Assembly (NCBI RefSeq): GCF_016827675.1
Contig: NZ_JAERJA010000013.1
Location: forward strand, 79,609 to 143,608
Direction of reading: 5' to 3'
From: Nocardioides limicola
Lineage (GTDB): Bacteria; Actinomycetota; Actinomycetes; Propionibacteriales; Nocardioidaceae
Length of the DNA stretch: 64,000 nucleotides
Each line of letters opens with the position of its first letter. Position 1 is the stretch's first letter. Position numbers and translations under genes: made by a program. The notes beneath the pieces are model-generated. The model made no database searches. It was not told the DNA's origin and worked only from the letters and a program-made list of their open reading frames with translations. Below, piece by piece: positions 28,076-38,612 of the stretch.

Positions 28076-28680
28076 CGGACCCCCACTCGAAGCGGGTCGA
28101 TCAGGTCGAGCACCTTGTGTACGTCGTCAGCGGTGGCGGCACCGGCGCCGTAGCGGACCTCGTCGAACCTGTCCGCGGCCACCCGCAACGCGGCGGCCAC
28201 CTCGACCCGCAGGTCCGCCAGCCGGCCGGCGACCTCGTGCGCGGTGGCACCCGGCAGGTCGTCGAGCAGTCCGTCCTCGACCGCGGTCGCGGCCACGGCT
28301 CGGAACGCGTCGAGCAGTGCCTCGGTGAAGCGCCCGTCGGTGAGTGCCTGCCGGGCCCGCTGCTGCCACTGGGCGGCGGTCACGCTGGTGTCCACCAGCA
28401 CCGGCTCCGGATCCGGCACCCGGCGCTTCGACCAGTTGGCGCGCGTGGCCAGCCAGGCGCCCGCGGCGACCAGGGCCGCCAGCACCAGCACCGCCGCCAC
28501 CACGCTGCCGCCCGGCAGGGCCCCCGCCACATCGATGAGCCGATCCACACGCCGGGTCAGCCACATCAGCAGCCGCTCGAACAACGCCTCCTCGTGATAC
28601 TCGGGGCGCAGCATCTCCCGGCGCAGCAAGGAGCGCCCCTCGTCGCCGGAGGGGGAGAGGGGGCTGCTGCTCACCCCCAT
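28072..28680 (-). CDS. DUF4129 domain membrane protein
   Basis: A 202-residue protein with one central membrane helix (SVVAAVLVLAALVAAGAWLA, about 57-76) and a C-terminal DUF4129 domain: WQQRARQALTDGRFTEALLDAFRAVAATAVEDGLLDDLPGATAHE is the family signature. In related gene sets DUF4129 is fused to or encoded beside transglutaminase-like and DUF4350 proteins. ATG 28680 overlaps the upstream gene by 10 nt; GTG 28674, forming a GTGA overlap, is an alternative. It is the second gene of the minus-strand MoxR-DUF58 operon. Function unknown. Confidence 0.82.
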   Translation of the reverse strand: MGVSSSPLSPSGDEGRSLLRREMLRPEYHEEALFERLLMWLTRRVDRLIDVAGALPGGSVVAAVLVLAALVAAGAWLATRANWSKRRVPDPEPVLVDTSVTAAQWQQRARQALTDGRFTEALLDAFRAVAATAVEDGLLDDLPGATAHEVAGRLADLRVEVAAALRVAADRFDEVRYGAGAATADDVHKVLDLIDPLRVGVR

Positions 28681-29834
28681 CCGGGCGAGCGGCCCGAGGT
28701 CTGCGGCGCAGCAGTCGGGGGAGTCGCCGCCAGACCTGCCCGCCCAGCCAACTCCACGTCGTACCCCTCCTTGCGGATCCGCAGGTCGAGGTACTGCAGG
28801 ACGGCCACCGAGGTGGAGAACGGCGCCACGAAGGCGGTCGCTGCGATGGTGCCGACGGAGCTGAAGGCGACGGTGATCAGGATCGCGTACTCGGGGACCA
28901 GGAACGGGCCGACCATCCCGAACATCGAGAACGGCAACGAGATCATCGAGCTGGCGATCTGGGCGATGATGAAGGTCAGCAGCGCGATCCCGAAGGTGCG
29001 CCAGAACGCGGCCCGGGTCAGCGCGAAGCCCCGGCCGATCGCCTCGAAGACACCGATCGGCTCCAGCATCAGGGCCGCCACCGGCAGGTAGTAGACGCGG
29101 ATCCAGAACCAGATCATCGCGCAGATCAACGCGGGCACGCTGATCAGACCGAAGAGCACCCAGCCCTGCCACGGGGTGAGCTGGACGATTCCCACCCACA
29201 TCAGCGCGTAGACCCCCAGTGCCGCGAAGGTGGCACCCCCCAGCAGCAGAGCCAGCCCGACGAGCCGGAGCCGCTTACCCTCGGTGGCGTCCCAGGCCTG
29301 GCCCAGGCTGAGCCGGGTGCCGACCGCCGCGGCCGCCACCACGTGCGCGATCATCCCGGTGACCAGGATCAGTCCCACCGACATCAACACCGTGCCGAGG
29401 AACATCGACCCGTAGGGCCCCATCACACCCAGCCACTCCGACCCGGTCGGCTCGGCACCGCTGGCGTCCAGGGTCCAGCCCATCGCCAGCGTCAGGATCG
29501 AGGTGAGCAGCACCGGGATCCCCATCGCCACCACGCCGACCAGCAGCGCCGATCCCACGGTGGCCTGCGGGTTGAACCTGATGGTGCGGAACGCCGCGTC
29601 GTAGATGTCGCCGAGCTTCAGTGGACGCAGCGGGATCACACCGGGCTTGTGAGCAGCCGGCATCGGGGGAGGCATCCAGCCAGGGGGCGGCGTCGCTCCA
29701 TAGCCCGGACCGGATGTGTACGCCGGGCCCGCTCCCTGTCCGGAGGCAGCTCCGTATCCTGGCGGTGGTGCCCCGGCTCCGGGCGCGGGGTGGCCCGGTG
29801 GTGGCGCCACCGGTACTGGCTCGTCTCCCGACAT
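28671..29834 (-). CDS. Polytopic membrane protein with Pro-rich N terminus
   Basis: A 387-residue protein: a Pro/Gly-rich cytoplasmic N terminus (about 1-65), then a conserved LRPLKLGDIYDAAFRTIRFNPQ segment and about six membrane helices. The LKLGD...F...R.NP pattern is that of actinobacterial membrane proteins related to the glycerophosphodiesterase membrane domain, here without an enzyme domain. ATG 29834 follows a GGTGAGG site. It is the first gene of the minus-strand operon with DUF4129, DUF4350, MoxR and DUF58, matching the position of Rv3689 in mycobacteria (from memory). Function unknown. Confidence 0.8.
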   Translation of the reverse strand: MSGDEPVPVAPPPGHPAPGAGAPPPGYGAASGQGAGPAYTSGPGYGATPPPGWMPPPMPAAHKPGVIPLRPLKLGDIYDAAFRTIRFNPQATVGSALLVGVVAMGIPVLLTSILTLAMGWTLDASGAEPTGSEWLGVMGPYGSMFLGTVLMSVGLILVTGMIAHVVAAAAVGTRLSLGQAWDATEGKRLRLVGLALLLGGATFAALGVYALMWVGIVQLTPWQGWVLFGLISVPALICAMIWFWIRVYYLPVAALMLEPIGVFEAIGRGFALTRAAFWRTFGIALLTFIIAQIASSMISLPFSMFGMVGPFLVPEYAILITVAFSSVGTIAATAFVAPFSTSVAVLQYLDLRIRKEGYDVELAGRAGLAATPPTAAPQTSGRSPGWG

Positions 29835-29934
29835 CGACCTCACCCTTCATGCGTGTCGCCCCGTCGCTGACGGCGCTCCCTCGTGACGCCCGTCATCCTC
29901 TCAGGTCGCCCGGCAGTCCGGTCAGTGGGCCGTT

Positions 29935-30786
29935 TCAGGCGGCTGCCGGCGGCTGCTGGCGCACCATGACCACGTCGAACTCGATCATCCGGGCGCTGGT
30001 CGCATGAAAGCTCACGGGGAAGAGCCCGCTCACCGTGAGCCCTGCGGCCAGGTAGGCCTGCAACTGCTCCACCATGCCGGGCATGCCGTCATAGATGGGC
30101 AGGCAGGAGATCTCGGACTGGAGGCCGAGGATCTCTCCGACCCGGTCCCCGGCACCCTGGAACGCGGGCAGGTCGTATCCCTGGGTGTCCAGCTTCACGA
30201 AGACCCGCGGCTGGTCGATGCCGGCACACGCCTCGTCGAGCACCTCGTCGAGGCGCCGCACCTGGATCGGGATCTCCTCGGACTCTCCCAGCCGTCGGCG
30301 CCACTGCCTGCCGAAGGTGCTGCTGGGCAGCAGCGAGCTCATCGTCCCCGGCCGGGCATGGATGGTCTGGGTGCCACTCCGGTCTCCCAGGGCGTGCTCC
30401 TTGACCTGCCACTCCGGGTCGGCCGCGGCGGCCTCGCGGAGCCGAGTGGCCAGCTCCGGCAGCGGCTCGAAGGAGACGATCCGTCCGGTGTAGCCGCCGC
30501 CGCGCAACTGAGCGGCGTACTGGCCCACGTTGGCGCCGACGTCGAGCACCACGTTGACACCGAGATGGTGCAGCACCCACCGCAGGTGCAGGTGGCCTGC
30601 GGTGCTCGCGAGCCATTTCTGCAGCATCTCCGGGGCCTGAGCGGCGAAGGCGGTGTCGAAGCTGAGCTCGCCCTGGAGCCGCGGACCGCCGACGGGCAGC
30701 ACCGTTCGGCGCCTCCTGGAGCGGCGGCTGAGTCGGCGCGGGCGGTGTCTCGGCGCGCCTCGATCGTGCTTCGGAGTCTGGTCCAC
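29935..30786 (-). CDS. FkbM-family SAM-dependent methyltransferase
   Basis: A 283-residue methyltransferase. The SAM-binding motif is [17 protein letters not shown] (about 79-95), with V-S-F-E-P-L-P-E shortly after and the family's [11 protein letters not shown] near 195. FkbM-type enzymes O-methylate sugars or natural products, commonly in polysaccharide loci. The N-terminal 35 residues are very basic ([15 protein letters not shown]) and probably disordered. The GTG start faces away from the rpsJ promoter region. It has no visible biosynthetic neighbours, so the substrate cannot be inferred. Confidence 0.88.
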   Translation of the reverse strand: MDQTPKHDRGAPRHRPRRLSRRSRRRRTVLPVGGPRLQGELSFDTAFAAQAPEMLQKWLASTAGHLHLRWVLHHLGVNVVLDVGANVGQYAAQLRGGGYTGRIVSFEPLPELATRLREAAAADPEWQVKEHALGDRSGTQTIHARPGTMSSLLPSSTFGRQWRRRLGESEEIPIQVRRLDEVLDEACAGIDQPRVFVKLDTQGYDLPAFQGAGDRVGEILGLQSEISCLPIYDGMPGMVEQLQAYLAAGLTVSGLFPVSFHATSARMIEFDVVMVRQQPPAAA

Positions 30787-30886
30787 GTGGGTTCACCCCA
30801 GAACGGTCGGTGTGGGACTGACGACGCCCCTCGAGCCTAGCCACGGGCTCAACCGGGCTGCCCGGGTCACCGTCCGCGACGTCGAT

Positions 30887-30916
30887 TTGGCGCGTCCGGT
30901 CGAAGTCTGCCAAGAT
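30887..30916 (+). promoter_or_regulatory. Candidate S10 operon promoter in a 433-bp gene-free region
   Basis: TTGGCG (30887-30892) and CAAGAT (30911-30916) with an 18-nt spacer lie about 300 bp before rpsJ. The region 30787-31219 contains no convincing gene and would hold the promoter and a long S10 leader. A second possible -35 (TTGACT, 30957) has no clear -10. Confidence 0.35.
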
Positions 30917-31219
30917 GTACAGGTTGCTCCGGCGGGTTGCCGGGGTGCGCCCCACTTGACTACTGAATCGCGTCTCCTCAAGGCCCTTGGCCGATGCGTG
31001 CGGTGGTCCGAGTTCCGGCGTACCGCACCTGGAGACCCGATCCGTCCGACGAAGCCTGTCGGACGCCGTCCACAACACCAACGAGATCCCCGGGTTTCGT
31101 GCCGCGCTCAGGTCGCGACACGCCCGACCTCGGGGGTCGGTGGGGCGGAGGGCAGCCGGGCGATCCGACCAAACGGACGGATCGAACAAGGACGTGAACG
31201 AGAAGGACGAGTGAGACCT

Positions 31220-31528
31220 ATGGCGGGACAGAAGATCCGCATCAGGCTCAAGGCCTATGACCACGAGGTGATCGACACCTCGGCGCGCAAGATCGTCGAC
31301 ACCGTCACCCGTACGGGTGCCAAGGTTGCCGGCCCGGTGCCGCTGCCCACCGAGAAGAACGTGTTCTGCGTCATCCGTTCCCCCCACAAATACAAGGACT
31401 CGCGCGAGCACTTCGAGATGCGCACCCACAAGCGTCTGATCGACATCATCGACCCGACGCCGAAGACCGTGGACTCCCTCATGCGCCTCGACCTGCCTGC
31501 CGGTGTCGACATCGAGATCAAGCTCTGA
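31220..31528 (+). CDS. rpsJ: 30S ribosomal protein S10
   Basis: A 102-residue S10 ([19 protein letters not shown]... to the [12 protein letters not shown] end), a 30S head protein that in other bacteria also joins NusB in antitermination. ATG 31220 gives the standard length; the open frame extends far upstream but without S10-like sequence. It is the first gene of the S10 operon, which continues without a terminator through rpsQ. Confidence 0.99.
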   Translation: MAGQKIRIRLKAYDHEVIDTSARKIVDTVTRTGAKVAGPVPLPTEKNVFCVIRSPHKYKDSREHFEMRTHKRLIDIIDPTPKTVDSLMRLDLPAGVDIEIKL

Positions 31529-31544
31529 AGGCTCGGTGACATCA

Positions 31545-32213
31545 ATGACTGCAACCAAGAACCGCACCATGAAGGGGCTGCTCGGCACCAAGCTGGGCAT
31601 GACCCAGACCTGGGACGCCGACAACAAGCTCGTCCCGCTGACCGTGATCTCCGCCGCGACCAACGTGGTGACCCAGATCCGGGCCGCGGAGACCGACGGC
31701 TACAGCGCCATCCAGATCGGCTACGGCGAGATCGACACCCGCAAGGTGAGCCAGCCCAAGGCCGGCCACTTCGCCAAGGCTGGAGTGACGCCGCGCCGCC
31801 ACCTCGCCGAGATCCGCACCGCCGACGCGACCGACTACACCCTCGGCCAGGAGCTCTCCGTGGAGACCTTCGCCGCCGGTGACGTCGTCGACGTGTCCGG
31901 CACCAGCAAGGGCAAGGGCTTCGCCGGCACCATGAAGCGTCACGGCTTCTCCGGCGTCGGTGCCTCCCACGGTGCCCACCGCAACCACCGCAAGCCCGGA
32001 TCGATCGGCGCCTGCGCCACCCCGGGCCGCGTGTTCAAGGGCATGCGCATGTCGGGACGGATGGGCGGCGAGACCGTCACCACCCAGAACGTCACCGTGC
32101 ATGCCGTCGACGCCGAGAAGGGCCTGATCCTGCTCAAGGGTGCCGTTCCCGGCCCCAAGGGCTCGCTGGTGATGGTGCGCTCGGCCGCGAAGAGTGAGGG
32201 AGCCCAGGCATGA
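31545..32213 (+). CDS. rplC: 50S ribosomal protein L3
   Basis: A 222-residue L3 that binds 23S rRNA near the peptidyl-transferase centre. Conserved features are [12 protein letters not shown] near the N terminus, the [14 protein letters not shown] loop and the SHRxxGSIG-like [22 protein letters not shown] stretch, which contains the glutamine-less variant of the methylated site. The ATG is 16 nt after rpsJ. Its stop overlaps rplD (ATGA). Confidence 0.99.
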   Translation: MTATKNRTMKGLLGTKLGMTQTWDADNKLVPLTVISAATNVVTQIRAAETDGYSAIQIGYGEIDTRKVSQPKAGHFAKAGVTPRRHLAEIRTADATDYTLGQELSVETFAAGDVVDVSGTSKGKGFAGTMKRHGFSGVGASHGAHRNHRKPGSIGACATPGRVFKGMRMSGRMGGETVTTQNVTVHAVDAEKGLILLKGAVPGPKGSLVMVRSAAKSEGAQA

Positions 32214-32842
32214 GCACCGTCAAGACTGTCTCCGTAGACCTGCCCGCCGAGATCTTCGACGTCGAGGTCAACGTCCCGCTGATCCACCAGGTCGTGGTGG
32301 CCCAGTTGGCCGCCGCACGACAGGGCACCCACTCCACCAAGACCCGCGGCGAGGTCCGCGGTGGTGGACGCAAGCCCCACAAGCAGAAGGGCACCGGCCG
32401 GGCCCGTCAGGGCTCCACCCGGGCGCCGCAGTTCGCCGGCGGTGGCATCGTCCACGGCCCGCAGCCGCGTGACTACAGCCAGCGCACCCCGAAGAAGATG
32501 AAGGCCGCCGCCCTGCGCGGTGCCCTCTCCGACCGGGCGCGCAACGAGCGGGTGCACGTGGTGACCGACCTGGTCACCGGCGACAAGCCCTCCACGAAGG
32601 CCGCGCTCGCTTCGCTGCGCTCGCTGACCGACCGGAGCAAGTTCCTGGTCGTGCTGGCCCGCGACGACGAGCACACCTGGTTGTCGCTGCAGAACGTGGG
32701 CGAGGCGCACCTCGTCTTCGTCGACCAGCTGAACACCTACGACGTGCTGGCCAGCGACGACGTGGTCTTCACCGAAGCCGCCTTCGAGGCGCTGGTGAAC
32801 GGCCCGTTGGCTGGGAAGAAGAAGCAGGAGGCCGACAAGTGA
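32210..32842 (+). CDS. rplD: 50S ribosomal protein L4
   Basis: A 210-residue L4 (the protein that lines the exit tunnel). The conserved tunnel loop is [38 protein letters not shown]. Mutations in this loop give macrolide resistance elsewhere; the sequence here looks wild type. L4 is the S10-operon autoregulator in E. coli. ATGA overlap with rplC and GTGA overlap with rplW. Confidence 0.99.
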   Translation: MSTVKTVSVDLPAEIFDVEVNVPLIHQVVVAQLAAARQGTHSTKTRGEVRGGGRKPHKQKGTGRARQGSTRAPQFAGGGIVHGPQPRDYSQRTPKKMKAAALRGALSDRARNERVHVVTDLVTGDKPSTKAALASLRSLTDRSKFLVVLARDDEHTWLSLQNVGEAHLVFVDQLNTYDVLASDDVVFTEAAFEALVNGPLAGKKKQEADK

Positions 32843-33138
32843 GCAACTTCGGCAAGGACCCGCGCGACATCCTGATCGCCCCGGTGGTCTCGGAGAAGAG
32901 CTACGCGCTGCTCGACACCAACAAGTACACCTTCATCGTCCACCCGGACGCCAACAAGACCGAGATCAAGATCGCGGTCGAGAAGGTGTTCAACGTCAAG
33001 GTCACGTCGGTGAACACGATCAACCGACAGGGCAAGACGCGTCGTACCCGCACCGGCATCGGGCGTCGCCCGAACACCAAGCGGGCGATCGTCAGCCTGG
33101 CCGACGGCCACCGCATCGACATCTTCTCCGGCAGCTGA
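32839..33138 (+). CDS. rplW: 50S ribosomal protein L23
   Basis: A 99-residue L23, located at the tunnel exit where trigger factor and SRP dock. The [18 protein letters not shown] start and [19 protein letters not shown] core are canonical. The GTG start overlaps the rplD stop. Confidence 0.99.
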   Translation: MSNFGKDPRDILIAPVVSEKSYALLDTNKYTFIVHPDANKTEIKIAVEKVFNVKVTSVNTINRQGKTRRTRTGIGRRPNTKRAIVSLADGHRIDIFSGS

Positions 33139-33166
33139 GCGCCAGGACGTCAGAGGACTGAGAACT

Positions 33167-34000
<834 letters not shown>

Positions 34001-34022
34001 GTAGCGGGAAGGTAGAAGACCA

Positions 34023-34304
34023 ATGCCACGCAGCCTGAAGAAGGGCCCGTTCGTTGACGACCACCTGATCAAGAAGGTGGACGCCGAGAACGCTGCCAGC
34101 ACGCACAACGTCATCAAGACGTGGTCGCGGCGCTCCATGATCGTGCCGGCCATGATCGGCCACACGATCGCCGTGCACGACGGTCGCAAGCACGTCCCGG
34201 TGTTCGTCACCGACGCGATGGTCGGCCACAAGTTGGGCGAGTTCGCCCCGACCCGCACGTACCGCGGGCACGTGAAGGAAGACCGGAAGGGCCGTCGCCG
34301 CTGA
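34023..34304 (+). CDS. rpsS: 30S ribosomal protein S19
   Basis: A 93-residue S19 ([19 protein letters not shown] start; [35 protein letters not shown] core), a 30S head protein that contacts S13 and the A-site finger. It is in the S10 operon between rplB and rplV. Confidence 0.99.
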   Translation: MPRSLKKGPFVDDHLIKKVDAENAASTHNVIKTWSRRSMIVPAMIGHTIAVHDGRKHVPVFVTDAMVGHKLGEFAPTRTYRGHVKEDRKGRRR

Positions 34305-34332
34305 CGCGGCGAGGCTAAGGAGAGATACAGCC

Positions 34333-34749
34333 ATGAGCGTAACCGAGCGTAGGCGCAGCAGCGCCCGCCGTGAGTCGCTGCTCGGCGACCAGCCGGGTGC
34401 CTTCGCGACCGCCCGATACCAGCGGATCACCCCGATGAAGGCGCGCCGCGTCGTCGACCTGGTGCGCGGCCTGCCCGTTGCCGACGCCCAGTCGGTGCTG
34501 AAGTTCGCGCCGCAGGCGGCCGCCGAGACGGTGTTGAAGGTGCTGGAGTCGGCCGTTGCCAACGCCGAGACCACCGAGGGCCTCGCCACCGACAACCTGG
34601 TTGTCAGCGTGGCGCGGGTCGACGAGGGCCCGACGATGAAGCGCTGGCGCCCCCGGGCCCAGGGCCGGGCCACCCGGATCAACAAGCGGACCAGCCACAT
34701 CACCTTGGTGGTCCAGCCGGCCGACGAGAAGAAGGGACGGACTGCCTGA
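34333..34749 (+). CDS. rplV: 50S ribosomal protein L22
   Basis: A 138-residue L22 whose beta-hairpin reaches the exit tunnel. [20 protein letters not shown] and the C-terminal [21 protein letters not shown] are conserved. The N terminus carries about 20 extra residues ([20 protein letters not shown]) compared with E. coli, as in many actinobacteria. The TGA overlaps the rpsC ATG by 1 nt. Confidence 0.99.
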   Translation: MSVTERRRSSARRESLLGDQPGAFATARYQRITPMKARRVVDLVRGLPVADAQSVLKFAPQAAAETVLKVLESAVANAETTEGLATDNLVVSVARVDEGPTMKRWRPRAQGRATRINKRTSHITLVVQPADEKKGRTA

Positions 34750-35594
34750 TGGGGCAGAAAATCAACCCGAACGGCTTCCGCCTCGGCATCTCCACCGACC
34801 ACAAGAGCCGGTGGTACGCCGACAAGCTGTACAAGGCCTACGTCGGAGAAGACGTGGCGATCCGCAAGCTCCTGTCCAAGGGCATGGAGCGGGCCGGCAT
34901 CTCCAAGGTCGAGATCGAGCGGACCCGGGACCGGGTGCGGGTGGACATCCACACCGCCCGTCCGGGCATCGTGATCGGCCGTCGTGGTGCCGAGGCCGAC
35001 CGGATCCGCGGTGAGCTCGAGAAGCTGACCGGCAAGCAGGTGCAGCTCAACATCCTCGAGGTCAAGAACCCCGAGATCGACGCGCAGCTGGTGGCCCAGG
35101 GCGTTGCCGAGCAGTTGGCCGGCCGGGTCCAGTTCCGGCGTGCCATGCGCAAGGCGATGCAGACCGCGATGCGCTCCGGTGCCAAGGGCATCCGGATCCA
35201 GTGCTCCGGTCGACTCAACGGCGCCGAGATGTCGCGGACAGAGTTCTACCGCGAAGGCCGCGTCCCGCTGCACACGCTGCGTGCGGACATCGACTACGGC
35301 TTCTACGAGGCCCGCACCACCTTCGGCCGGATCGGCGTGAAGGTGTGGATCTACAAGGGCGAGGTCGCCGGCACCCGTGCCGAGCGTGAGGCTCAGGCCG
35401 CTGCCCGTGCCGGCGCCCCCAGCCGTGGCCGTGGTGGCCGCGCCGGTGGCGGCGAGCGTCCCGGCCGTGGCTCCCGCGGTGACCGTCCCACCCGCTCCGA
35501 CCGTGGCACCCAGGGTGCCCCGGCGGACGCACCCGCACAGACTGAAGCGGCTGCCGAGGCTCCGGCCGAGGCGACTGCCGGACAGGAGGGCTGA
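34749..35594 (+). CDS. rpsC: 30S ribosomal protein S3 with disordered C-terminal tail
   Basis: A 281-residue S3 at the mRNA entry site. The [14 protein letters not shown] start, the KH motif [18 protein letters not shown] and the C-domain [35 protein letters not shown] are canonical to about residue 215. The remaining 65 residues are Gly/Arg-rich then Ala/Glu-rich ([15 protein letters not shown]...), an extension common in high-GC actinobacteria and probably disordered. Confidence 0.99.
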   Translation: MGQKINPNGFRLGISTDHKSRWYADKLYKAYVGEDVAIRKLLSKGMERAGISKVEIERTRDRVRVDIHTARPGIVIGRRGAEADRIRGELEKLTGKQVQLNILEVKNPEIDAQLVAQGVAEQLAGRVQFRRAMRKAMQTAMRSGAKGIRIQCSGRLNGAEMSRTEFYREGRVPLHTLRADIDYGFYEARTTFGRIGVKVWIYKGEVAGTRAEREAQAAARAGAPSRGRGGRAGGGERPGRGSRGDRPTRSDRGTQGAPADAPAQTEAAAEAPAEATAGQEG

Positions 35595-35599
35595 ACGCC

Positions 35600-36019
35600 A
35601 TGTTGATGCCCCGTCGTGTCAAGCACCGGAAGCAGCACCACCCCAAGCGGGGCGGTGTCGCCAAGGGCGGCACCTCGCTGGCCTTCGGTGACTTCGGCAT
35701 TCAGGCGGTCGAGGGTCACTACGTGACCAACCGTCAGATCGAGGCCGCGCGTATCGCGATGACTCGTCACATCAAGCGTGGCGGCAAGGTGTGGATCAAC
35801 ATCTACCCCGACCGCCCGCTGACCAAGAAGCCTGCCGAGACCCGGATGGGTTCCGGCAAGGGTTCCCCCGAGTGGTGGGTCGCGAACGTCAAGGCCGGCC
35901 GTGTCATGTTCGAACTTTCCGGCGTCGATGAGGAGACCGCTCGTGAGGCCATGCGTCGCGCGATGCACAAGCTCCCCATGAAGTGCCGCTTCGTCACCCG
36001 CGAGGCAGGTGAATTCTGA
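35600..36019 (+). CDS. rplP: 50S ribosomal protein L16
   Basis: A 139-residue L16 that positions tRNA in the A and P sites. The [19 protein letters not shown] start and [25 protein letters not shown] [23 protein letters not shown] motif are canonical. It is separated from rpsC by 5 bp and ends on the rpmC ATG (TGATG). Confidence 0.99.
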   Translation: MLMPRRVKHRKQHHPKRGGVAKGGTSLAFGDFGIQAVEGHYVTNRQIEAARIAMTRHIKRGGKVWINIYPDRPLTKKPAETRMGSGKGSPEWWVANVKAGRVMFELSGVDEETAREAMRRAMHKLPMKCRFVTREAGEF

Positions 36020-36258
36020 TGACCACCCAGACCGCACACGAGCTCGACGCTCTGAACGACGTCGACCTGGCCACCAAGTTGCGTGAGGCCAAGGAAGAGC
36101 TCTTCAACCTCCGCTTCCAGGCGGCCACCGGCCAGCTGGAGAACAACTCCCGCCTGCGCACGGTCAAGAAGGACATCGCCCGGATCTACACCGTGGTGCG
36201 TGAGCGCGAGCTCGGCATCCGCGTCGCCCCGGGTGCAGACGAGAAGGACGAATCCTGA
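36019..36258 (+). CDS. rpmC: 50S ribosomal protein L29
   Basis: A 79-residue L29 near the exit tunnel. The [35 protein letters not shown] motif is conserved. The last 15 residues ([14 protein letters not shown]) are an acidic extension. It is coupled by TGATG overlaps both to rplP and to rpsQ. Confidence 0.98.
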   Translation: MTTQTAHELDALNDVDLATKLREAKEELFNLRFQAATGQLENNSRLRTVKKDIARIYTVVRERELGIRVAPGADEKDES

Positions 36259-36533
36259 TGAGCGAGCAGAGCAGCACCGAGGAGCGCAACCGCCGCAAGG
36301 TCCGTGAGGGCCTGGTGGTCAGCGACAAGATGGACAAGACCGTGGTCGTGACCGTGGAGGACCGCTTCAAGCACGCCCTCTACGGCAAGGTCCTGCGTCG
36401 CACCAGCCGGCTCAAGGCGCACGACGAGGCCAACGAGTGCGGCATCGGCGACCGGGTCCTGATCATGGAGACCCGTCCGCTGTCGGCCACCAAGCGCTGG
36501 CGCGTCGTCGAGATCCTCGAGAAGGCCAAGTAA
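36258..36533 (+). CDS. rpsQ: 30S ribosomal protein S17
   Basis: A 91-residue S17, a primary 16S rRNA binder. The [27 protein letters not shown] core and [26 protein letters not shown] terminus are canonical. It is the last gene before an 81-bp gap that marks the S10/spc boundary. Confidence 0.99.
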   Translation: MSEQSSTEERNRRKVREGLVVSDKMDKTVVVTVEDRFKHALYGKVLRRTSRLKAHDEANECGIGDRVLIMETRPLSATKRWRVVEILEKAK

Positions 36534-36563
36534 TCACCCGCCCGGCCTCGCCGGACAAGACTA

Positions 36564-36594
36564 GGTTCCCCCAGGCTCACGTGAAGTGAGAACC
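36564..36594 (+). promoter_or_regulatory. Hairpin between rpsQ and rplN
   Basis: CTCAC (36576-36580), loop GTGAA, GTGAG (36586-36590), with GGTT (36564-36567) and AACC (36591-36594) able to pair outside it. It lies at the S10/spc boundary, 20 nt before rplN. Confidence 0.4.
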
Positions 36595-36614
36595 GGGGTG
36601 ACAAGGAGACAGGA

Positions 36615-36983
36615 ATGATCCAGCAGGAGTCGCGACTCAAGGTCGCCGACAACACCGGTGCGAAGGAGATCCTTTGCATCCGTGTTCTCGGTGGCTCGGG
36701 TCGGCGCTACGCCGGTATCGGCGACGTCATCGTCGCCACCGTCAAGGACGCGATCCCCGGCGGCAACGTCAAGAAGGGTGACGTCGTCAAGGCTGTCATC
36801 GTGCGCACCGTCAAGGAGCGTCGCCGCCCCGACGGTTCGTACATCCGCTTCGACGAGAACGCTGCGGTGATCCTCAAGACCGACGGCGAACCGCGCGGCA
36901 CCCGCATCTTCGGTCCCGTGGGCCGCGAGTTGCGCGAGAAGAAGTTCATGAAGATCATCTCGCTGGCGCCGGAGGTGCTGTGA
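36615..36983 (+). CDS. rplN: 50S ribosomal protein L14
   Basis: A 122-residue L14 at the subunit interface ([27 protein letters not shown]... [16 protein letters not shown]), exactly the standard length. It is the first spc-operon gene, with an AAGGAGA ribosome site. The TGA overlaps the rplX ATG. Confidence 0.99.
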   Translation: MIQQESRLKVADNTGAKEILCIRVLGGSGRRYAGIGDVIVATVKDAIPGGNVKKGDVVKAVIVRTVKERRRPDGSYIRFDENAAVILKTDGEPRGTRIFGPVGRELREKKFMKIISLAPEVL

Positions 36984-37348
36984 TGGCCAAGAAGAGTGTG
37001 AACATCCGCAAGGGCGACACCGTCAAGGTGATCGCTGGCAAGGACAAGGGTGTCGAGGGCAAGGTCATCTCGGTCGACCGAGAGGCCGACCGGGTCGTCG
37101 TCGAAGGTGTGAACCGCATCAAGAAGCACACCAAGGTCGTGGACCAGGGTGGACGCGACGGCAAGACGGGTGGCATCGTCACCACCGAGGCCCCGATCCA
37201 CGTGTCCAACGTGATGCTGGTCGCCGGTGACGGCGTGACCCGCATCGGATTCCGTCGCGACGAGGTCACCCGGCGACGCGCCGACGGCACGACGTACACC
37301 GCTCACCGCAGTGTCCGTGTCGCGCGCAAGACGGGGGAGGAGATCTGA
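36983..37348 (+). CDS. rplX: 50S ribosomal protein L24
   Basis: A 121-residue L24 assembly initiator with the KOW motif ([22 protein letters not shown], about 7-28). ATG 36983 was chosen over the adjacent GTG 36980 because it gives the usual TGATG overlap with rplN and the family start MAKKS. It ends on the rplE ATG. Confidence 0.98.
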   Translation: MAKKSVNIRKGDTVKVIAGKDKGVEGKVISVDREADRVVVEGVNRIKKHTKVVDQGGRDGKTGGIVTTEAPIHVSNVMLVAGDGVTRIGFRRDEVTRRRADGTTYTAHRSVRVARKTGEEI

Positions 37349-37905
37349 TGACCACCACCACTTCCCCGCGCCTCAAGGTGCGGTACGCCGAAGAGATCAA
37401 GCCCGCGCTGCTGGAGCAGTTCGGTCACGGCAACGTCATGATGGTGCCCGGGCTGACCAAGATCGTGGTCAACATGGGCGTCGGCGAGGCCGCGCGTGAC
37501 TCCAAGCTCATCGAAGGCGCGATCCGCGACCTGACCGCGATCACCGGCCAGAAGCCGGCCGTGACCAAGGCCCGCAAGTCGATCGCCCAGTTCAAGCTGC
37601 GTGAGGGCATGCCGATCGGCGCGCACGTCACCCTCCGGGGCGACCGGATGTGGGAGTTCCTGGACCGCCTGTTGGCCCTGGCGCTGCCGCGTATCCGGGA
37701 CTTCCGTGGCTTGTCGCCGAAGCAGTTCGACGGCAACGGCAACTACACCTTCGGTCTCACCGAGCAGGTCATGTTCCACGAGATCGACCAGGACCGGATC
37801 GACCGCACCCGCGGCATGGACATCACCGTGGTGACCACGGCGACCAACGACGACGAGGGGCGCGCGCTGTTGAAGGCGCTGGGCTTCCCGTTCAAGGAGA
37901 ACTGA
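37348..37905 (+). CDS. rplE: 50S ribosomal protein L5
   Basis: A 185-residue L5 that binds 5S rRNA. The [32 protein letters not shown] motif and F-I-P-E-Q-like [20 protein letters not shown] segment are canonical. It is coupled to rplX by a TGATG overlap and is followed 1 bp later by rpsZ. Confidence 0.99.
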   Translation: MTTTTSPRLKVRYAEEIKPALLEQFGHGNVMMVPGLTKIVVNMGVGEAARDSKLIEGAIRDLTAITGQKPAVTKARKSIAQFKLREGMPIGAHVTLRGDRMWEFLDRLLALALPRIRDFRGLSPKQFDGNGNYTFGLTEQVMFHEIDQDRIDRTRGMDITVVTTATNDDEGRALLKALGFPFKEN

Positions 37906-37906
37906 G

Positions 37907-38092
37907 ATGGCGAAGACTTCCCTGAAGGTCAAGGCCGCGCGCAAGCCCAAGTTCGCGGTTCGTGGCTACACCCGTTGCCAGCGCTGCGGTCGCCCCAAGG
38001 CCGTCTACCGCAAGTTCGGCCTGTGCCGGATCTGCCTGCGGGAGATGGCGCACCGCGGCGAACTGCCCGGCGTGACCAAGTCCTCCTGGTGA
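37907..38092 (+). CDS. rpsZ: 30S ribosomal protein S14 type Z (zinc-binding)
   Basis: The short, 61-residue S14 with the zinc ribbon C24-x2-C27...C40-x2-C43. This is the C+ form found in the spc operon. Zinc-free S14 paralogues replace it under zinc limitation in some actinobacteria; none is seen in this window. It starts 1 nt after the rplE stop. Confidence 0.98.
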   Translation: MAKTSLKVKAARKPKFAVRGYTRCQRCGRPKAVYRKFGLCRICLREMAHRGELPGVTKSSW

Positions 38093-38128
38093 CCCACAAC
38101 CTTCCATCAACACACAAGTCGCTACAGG

Positions 38129-38151
38129 TCGCACCTGAGACGCAGGTGCGA
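38129..38151 (+). promoter_or_regulatory. Perfect 9-bp hairpin in the rpsH leader
   Basis: TCGCACCTG (38129-38137), loop AGACG, CAGGTGCGA (38143-38151), in the 88-bp rpsZ-rpsH gap and 29 nt before the rpsH ATG. No T-run follows. It is a candidate site for autoregulation by S8, the spc regulator in E. coli, or an RNA-processing site. Confidence 0.5.
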
Positions 38152-38180
38152 AACCGCAGTGGAGAAAGGGCCTCACGGCC

Positions 38181-38585
38181 ATGACGATGACAGACCCGAT
38201 CGCAGACATGTTGACCCGTCTGCGCAACGCCAACCAGGCGTACCACGACGCGGTGTCGATGCCTTACAGCAAGCTGAAGGCCGGCGTCGCAGAGATCCTC
38301 AAGCAGGAGGGCTACATCGGCTCCTTCAGCGTCGAGGACGCCACTGAAGGTCCCGGCAAACTGCTGGTGATCGAGATGAAGTACGGCCGGAACCGGGAGC
38401 GCTCGATCGCTGGCATCCGCCGGATCAGCAAGCCCGGCCTCCGGGTGTACGCCAAGCACACCGGCCTTCCCAGGGTTCTGGGCGGTCTCGGTGTCGCGAT
38501 CATCTCGACCAGCCAGGGATTGCTCACCGACCGTCAGGCCAACCAGAAGGGCGTGGGTGGGGAAGTCCTCGCCTACGTCTGGTGA
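38181..38585 (+). CDS. rpsH: 30S ribosomal protein S8
   Basis: A 134-residue S8 ([33 protein letters not shown] start; [27 protein letters not shown] end), a central-domain 16S rRNA binder. The spacing before it (88 bp with a hairpin) is unusually large for this operon. Confidence 0.99.
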   Translation: MTMTDPIADMLTRLRNANQAYHDAVSMPYSKLKAGVAEILKQEGYIGSFSVEDATEGPGKLLVIEMKYGRNRERSIAGIRRISKPGLRVYAKHTGLPRVLGGLGVAIISTSQGLLTDRQANQKGVGGEVLAYVW

Positions 38586-38612
38586 CCAGGACCGAGATAG
38601 GAGATACGAAGC

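Noticed and set aside
30956..30990. TTGACT as rpsJ -35
   Set aside because: No acceptable -10 occurs 16-19 nt downstream.
30987..31214. 75-residue frame just before rpsJ
   Set aside because: Low-complexity Arg/Ser-rich composition without homology; it fits leader RNA better than a gene.
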